The notes under the pieces are model-generated. The model searched no databases. It worked only from the letters and a program-made list of their open reading frames with translations, and was not told where the DNA came from. The translations under genes and the position numbers were made by a program. Below, in pieces: positions 37,511 to 41,388 of a stretch of 41,388 nucleotides of DNA (the stretch's first letter is position 1; each line of letters begins with the position of its first letter). The stretch lies in assembly GCA_001816385.1 (NCBI GenBank), contig MHBW01000003.1, positions 12,506 through 53,893 of the forward strand, in the 5' to 3' direction. This DNA is from Candidatus Blackburnbacteria bacterium RIFCSPHIGHO2_01_FULL_43_15b. GTDB taxonomy: Bacteria; Patescibacteriota; Microgenomatia; UBA8517; UBA10165.

Positions 37511-37923
37511 TTTATTTTTGCTTCGTCCTCTCTCTTCTTGATAAGCTCTTTTAAAACATCTTTCGCCTGGGATAGTATTTTTCTCTCTTTGTCGGATCCC
37601 AACGACTTTACAATTTGGCCGTATTGTCCCCATTTTTCCCGGTGGGTTATTCTTTGTTTATCAGCAGGCGCCGACTGTTCAATAAGATAATAAATGGTTT
37701 TTGAAGAAGAACCAATTCTGCCGGATTCCTCCAAAACTTCAACAACCATTCCCTGTTCTTCCCGCAAAATCCGCAAAATCGCGCCCACGGAAGACTCTCC
37801 GCGCCTGACGGAGCCTTTTATCAATTCCCCGAACGCTTTTGAGCCGGCCTTTATCACAAGCCATTCCGCTTGTCCTCTTTTTTTTCTAAATACTGTTGCT
37901 CCTGTTGTTAATTGTTCTACCAT
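37507..37923 (-). CDS. Nudix-like protein with degenerate Nudix box
   Basis: TTGATVFRKKRGQAEWLVIKAG...GSVRRGESSVGAILRILREEQGM; ATG 37923 directly after the tRNA-Arg gene. Confidence 0.6.
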   Translation of the reverse strand: MVEQLTTGATVFRKKRGQAEWLVIKAGSKAFGELIKGSVRRGESSVGAILRILREEQGMVVEVLEESGRIGSSSKTIYYLIEQSAPADKQRITHREKWGQYGQIVKSLGSDKERKILSQAKDVLKELIKKREDEAKIN

Positions 37924-37924
37924 G

Positions 37925-37998
37925 CGCACCCGATAGGATTCGAACCTACTGCCTCGACTTCCGCAAAGTCGCGCTCTGTCCAGATGAGCTACGGGTGC
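37925..37998 (-). tRNA. tRNA-Arg (GCG)
   Basis: Acceptor GCACCCG/CGGGTGC; anticodon stem-loop CGACT-TTGCGGA-AGTCG; T-arm GTAGG-TTCGAAT-CCTAT. Confidence 0.88.
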
Positions 37999-38099
37999 AA
38001 TCTTTTTTGCATAACTTTACCTTACTTGTGCAAAAAAATTTTACGATTGTGTCGCATCCTCGCAAAACAATCGCAAGGTTCTCGCCATAGGCGAGGTTC

Positions 38100-38621
38100 T
38101 TAAGCTTCTAAAGGAATCCTTTTTGACAACCATGACGCAGCTTTGTCCAAAAAAGTTGGGGCAGCTTCTTCGTTTACTAAATATTCCTGCATTATTTCTT
38201 TTATTTTTTCTCTATCCTCTGAACCGATTACAAACTCTATCCTTCCAGGCAATCTGGTTGTTTCAACTATCAAGAGTTCGCTGCCAAACCGTTCCGCCAT
38301 CCAAAATCTTGTCAACTCTTCCCAAAGATAGGTCTTCCCCACAAAAACCACGCCTCTTGTGGTTATTTTGTGCTCCACTTGCTCCGGGGCAACGCTTGAT
38401 AAAACGTAAACCAAAAAAACCAGAGAGATGATCACAACAACAGGCAAAACACCGCCAATGGTGAAAAAGATCACAGAAAGCAGGAAAGCGACCGCCAAAA
38501 TGGTGGTAAAAAATTCTCTATTCCTTTTTTTAAAGGGCCGAGCGTATGCATGCCAAGAAAAGAGCTCTTTTGTCTGGACAACAACAGTCGGAACTGGAAC
38601 AGCCAAGTCTTCCTCGGGCAT
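38100..38621 (-). CDS. Hypothetical membrane protein
   Basis: 173 aa with a TM hairpin (FFTTILAVAFLLSVIFFTIGGVLPVVVIISLVFLVYVLSS). Confidence 0.6.
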   Translation of the reverse strand: MPEEDLAVPVPTVVVQTKELFSWHAYARPFKKRNREFFTTILAVAFLLSVIFFTIGGVLPVVVIISLVFLVYVLSSVAPEQVEHKITTRGVVFVGKTYLWEELTRFWMAERFGSELLIVETTRLPGRIEFVIGSEDREKIKEIMQEYLVNEEAAPTFLDKAASWLSKRIPLEA

Positions 38622-38654
38622 GATTTATACCAGATTATATCACAGATGAGAATG

Positions 38655-38739
38655 CGGAAGGGGTGGGACTCGAACCCACAAGCCCATTGCTGAGCGCTGG
38701 TTTTCAAGACCAGTTCCTTACCATTCGGAGCACCCTTCC
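38655..38739 (-). tRNA. tRNA-Ser (UGA)
   Basis: Anticodon stem-loop CTGGT-CTTGAAA-ACCAG, long variable arm, acceptor GGAAGGG/CCCTTCC-type. Confidence 0.92.
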
Positions 38740-38745
38740 ACAAAA

Positions 38746-38834
<89 letters not shown>

Positions 38835-38847
38835 AGATAATTACAGG

Positions 38848-38920
38848 CGCACTCGGGTGGATTCGAACCACCGACCTTAGGATCCGGAATCCTATGCTCT
38901 ATCCGCTGAGCTACAAGTGC
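38848..38920 (-). tRNA. tRNA-Arg (CCG)
   Basis: Anticodon stem-loop TAGGA-TTCCGGA-TCCTA; acceptor GCACTTG/CGAGTGC. Confidence 0.9.
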
Positions 38921-38929
38921 AAACAGTTG

Positions 38930-39014
38930 CGGAGGGTACAGGATTCGAACCTGTGGACGGCTATTCGCCGCCACGGCTTAGCAAGCCGCTCCATTACCGC
39001 TCTGGCAACCCTCC
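38930..39014 (-). tRNA. tRNA-Ser (GCU)
   Basis: Anticodon loop TTGCTAA, long variable arm, acceptor GGAGGGT/ACCCTCC. Confidence 0.9.
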
Positions 39015-39097
39015 AGGTTGCATGCATTATATCAGAAATGGTGGGTATTTTCTCCCCACTTGACAGCACATGTGTTATGTGTTAACTTTTTAAGCAT

Positions 39098-39373
39098 ATG
39101 TACCGCCTTCATCTATATTTAACCGACAACTTGAAAAAAGAGTTGGACATCAAAGCCAAACTTAGCAAGAAAACCAAAGCCGAAATTGCGCGTCTTGCTT
39201 TAGAGAAAGGACTTAAACAAGTCAAAATCCCCAAGTCTAAATCTGCGCAAGCCTTGCTCGACCTTGCCCATTTTGCGGAGTCTCTTCCGTACGACAAAAA
39301 TGCTCCAAAAGATGTGGTAAAAAACATGGATTACTACACTTGGGGCGGAGAGAAGGACAAGAACCATGAGTAA
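39098..39373 (+). CDS. Antitoxin, probable ribbon-helix-helix (CopG-like)
   Basis: MYRLHLYLTDNLKKELDIKAKLSKKTKAEIARLALEKGL; overlaps a PIN toxin ORF by 8 nt. Confidence 0.75.
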   Translation: MYRLHLYLTDNLKKELDIKAKLSKKTKAEIARLALEKGLKQVKIPKSKSAQALLDLAHFAESLPYDKNAPKDVVKNMDYYTWGGEKDKNHE

Positions 39374-39794
39374 TCGCATCGTGGCAGATGCAGACATACT
39401 AATAGCGTTAACTTTCGACGAGGATCCTCTACACAATAAAGCAAAAGCGTTTAGTGAAACTCTCGCCCGAATGGGTATCACCGTAGTTTTTCCAAATACT
39501 GCCATATTAGAAGCAATCACAGCCCTTAAACGGAGCTTAAATAAACCCAAGGAAGCCCACTTTATCAATCAACAATATTTACAGGGAGCATACGAGGTTG
39601 AATATATAGACTCAGAAACCCAAAAAAGAGCAGGGGTTATCTTTGAAAAAAAAGCGGTTTCCAAGAAAAATACCATCTTTGACGCTGTTGTGGCAGCTAC
39701 CGCCGAAAAATTAGCTACAAATACAATATTCTCCTTCGACGAGTGGTATTCTAAACTCGGTTTTAGCTCTGTTGGTGAATTATCGAAAAACTAA
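39366..39794 (+). CDS. PIN-domain toxin (VapC-like)
   Basis: IVADADILIALTFDEDPLHNKAKAF...FPNTAILEAITALKR...IFDAVVAATAEKLATNTIFSFDEWYSK. Confidence 0.85.
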   Translation: MSNRIVADADILIALTFDEDPLHNKAKAFSETLARMGITVVFPNTAILEAITALKRSLNKPKEAHFINQQYLQGAYEVEYIDSETQKRAGVIFEKKAVSKKNTIFDAVVAATAEKLATNTIFSFDEWYSKLGFSSVGELSKN

Positions 39795-40472
39795 TTATCT
39801 AGCCAAAGTCAGGCAATACACTTGTGCAAAGCCTTCCGCCTTGAGGGTTTTTGTGGCTTCTTTTAAGGTTGAACCGGTCGTCCAGACATCGTCAAAAAGA
39901 ACAATCTTTTTGTTTAGGTTCAAGACGATCCACTTTTCAATTTGAAATATTCCACCAACATTGGTTTTGCGCTCCTCACCTTTTAAACCCACCTGATGCT
40001 TGGTGTTTTTGGTGCGAACCAATAAATCTTTAAATTCCCAACCCATTTGTTGTGCAATTAATTCCCCCACGTTTTTGGCTTGATTAAACCCACGCCAGTT
40101 TTCGCGTCTCCAATATAAAGGTATAGGCACCAAGGTGTTTTTACCTTTTAACCAATATGGGCAAGACTTCGACAGCTCTAAAGACACTCCTCGCGCCAAA
40201 TCGCAGGCCGCCTCTTCCACAAATTTGTATTTAAGTTGAATAATAAGTTTTCTTGGGACGCCTGTATATTCCCAAACTGAAAATAGCCCCTCGGGAGAAA
40301 CTCCGCTTTTACATTTTGCATGGGTTACGCCATCAATTGAAGCCCGTTCACAAACCGGACAAACAAGCGGAAAGGTTCTTTTGGCGCGAGCGACACAATC
40401 GTGGCAAAAATATGTGCCACCTTTTTTACATCCAACACATTGCTTGGGAAACAAAAAATCTAAAATACCCAT
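39795..40472 (-). CDS. ComF family phosphoribosyltransferase-like protein
   Basis: LFPKQCVGCKKGGTYFCHDC...CPVCERASIDG...LVPIPLYWRRENWRGFNQAKNVGELIA...KIVLFDDVWTTGSTLKEATKTLK. Confidence 0.9.
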   Translation of the reverse strand: MGILDFLFPKQCVGCKKGGTYFCHDCVARAKRTFPLVCPVCERASIDGVTHAKCKSGVSPEGLFSVWEYTGVPRKLIIQLKYKFVEEAACDLARGVSLELSKSCPYWLKGKNTLVPIPLYWRRENWRGFNQAKNVGELIAQQMGWEFKDLLVRTKNTKHQVGLKGEERKTNVGGIFQIEKWIVLNLNKKIVLFDDVWTTGSTLKEATKTLKAEGFAQVYCLTLAR

Positions 40473-40493
40473 AATTTAGTATACTTGCAGTAT

Positions 40494-40934
40494 ATGAAAA
40501 TATTAAACAAGCGCGCCCGACGTGATTATCAAATCCTGGAAACATTCGAGGCGGGCATTTGCTTGCTGGGGACTGAAGCTAAAGCTTTAAGAGCCGGTCG
40601 AGGAGATATAAATTCAGCTTATGGCAGGGTTAAAGACAGTGAAGCATATCTGGTGGGAGCCAACATTCCTGCGCATATTACCACATCAGTAAAAGATTAC
40701 GATCCATTGCGCACCAGAAAGCTTTTGTTGCACAAGAAAGAGCTTCTTTCTTTGAGTACAAGAATAAAGCAGCAAAACTTGAATTTGATACCCCTTTGCT
40801 TGTATAATAAGGGACCTTTGGTTAAGGTTCAGTTGGCTTTAGCTCGAAGCAAGAAACAGTTCGAGAAAAAGGAGGCTAAAAAGCGTCGCGACATAGCGCG
40901 CGAAGCTGAGGTCGAAGCCAGAGGCAAATGGTAA
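40494..40934 (+). CDS. smpB: SsrA-binding protein SmpB
   Basis: MKILNKRARRDYQILETFEAGICLLGTEAKALRAGRGDINSAYGRVKDSEAYLVGANIPAH...YDPLRTRKLLLHKKEL. Confidence 0.95.
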   Translation: MKILNKRARRDYQILETFEAGICLLGTEAKALRAGRGDINSAYGRVKDSEAYLVGANIPAHITTSVKDYDPLRTRKLLLHKKELLSLSTRIKQQNLNLIPLCLYNKGPLVKVQLALARSKKQFEKKEAKKRRDIAREAEVEARGKW

Positions 40935-40950
40935 GCAAATTACCACCCAG

Positions 40951-41317
40951 GGGATGATAGGCATCGACGGGAAAGTACTTTAACACGTTGCAAGCCGAGT
41001 TTGACTAACAACTCGTTAAACAATAGTCAAAAATATAAAAGGCACGGGTCAAACCGAAGCCCGAGCTTATAATTACGCATTCGCGTAATATAGCTCGCAT
41101 CCGCACACTATGTGTCTGGTCGTAATGTGTTGGGTGTCAACTGATAACCCAGAACGCAACCAGTAACCTGATCAGTACCGGCCAAGCCTTGATCTTTGCT
41201 TGGAAACTAACTTTGGTTTGCTAGAGAGTTTCCCGGCGAGAATAATTAGCAAAATAAGCTTGTAGACACGTTTAAAAATCTTGCTCGGATGAGGGTTCAA
41301 CTCCCTCCATCTCCACA
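40951..41317 (+). ncRNA. ssrA: tmRNA
   Basis: 5' GGGGATGATAGGCATCGACGGG; 3' GAGGGTTCAACTCCCTCCATCTCCA pairing with the 5' acceptor; adjacent to smpB; tag ORF ending YNYAFA*. Confidence 0.93.
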
Positions 41318-41388
41318 ATTCAAAACTTTTCAACTTTTTCGCTGGGGACAAGACTGAATGCTCGCCGCGCCCAGTGGCGCGGCTCGCA

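Overview
This AT-rich, gene-dense window looks like a CPR/Patescibacteria (Microgenomates-like) chromosome segment; the lineage is inferred from gene content and architecture, not from a search. Housekeeping content: metG, groES/groEL, rpoD, dnaG, smpB next to ssrA (tmRNA), comF, two SF1 helicases, rmuC, and seven tRNAs (four Ser, two Arg, one Cys). Envelope content: a dockerin-domain C-terminus with two cohesin-like proteins, DUF2298-like and other multi-TM proteins, GT2/GT39 and WecA/UbiA-type enzymes, an LCP protein, tandem FemAB proteins, M23 and PEGA/SH3 proteins. The accessory part (about 25-40 kb) has the most unusual signals: (1) three PIN-toxin modules with three different antitoxin types, two of which share a C-terminal tail and a 13-nt promoter core; (2) a promoter / mutually exclusive hairpin / terminator / perfect-SD small gene cassette at 29.54-30.07 kb; (3) two 35-bp arrays of five heptamers inside adjacent coding genes; (4) a HTH-LAGLIDADG gene interrupted by one in-frame TGA at a likely Gly position, whose 3' end runs into tRNA-Ser(CGA); (5) a Nudix gene broken exactly at a canonical -1 slippery heptamer GGGAAAG; (6) a 19-nt att-like duplicate of a tRNA-Ser(GCU) 3' end. 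Many genes carry a -10 box only 6-10 nt before the ATG, suggesting widespread leaderless transcription. All assignments come from reading the sequence and recalled family motifs; no database search was run.
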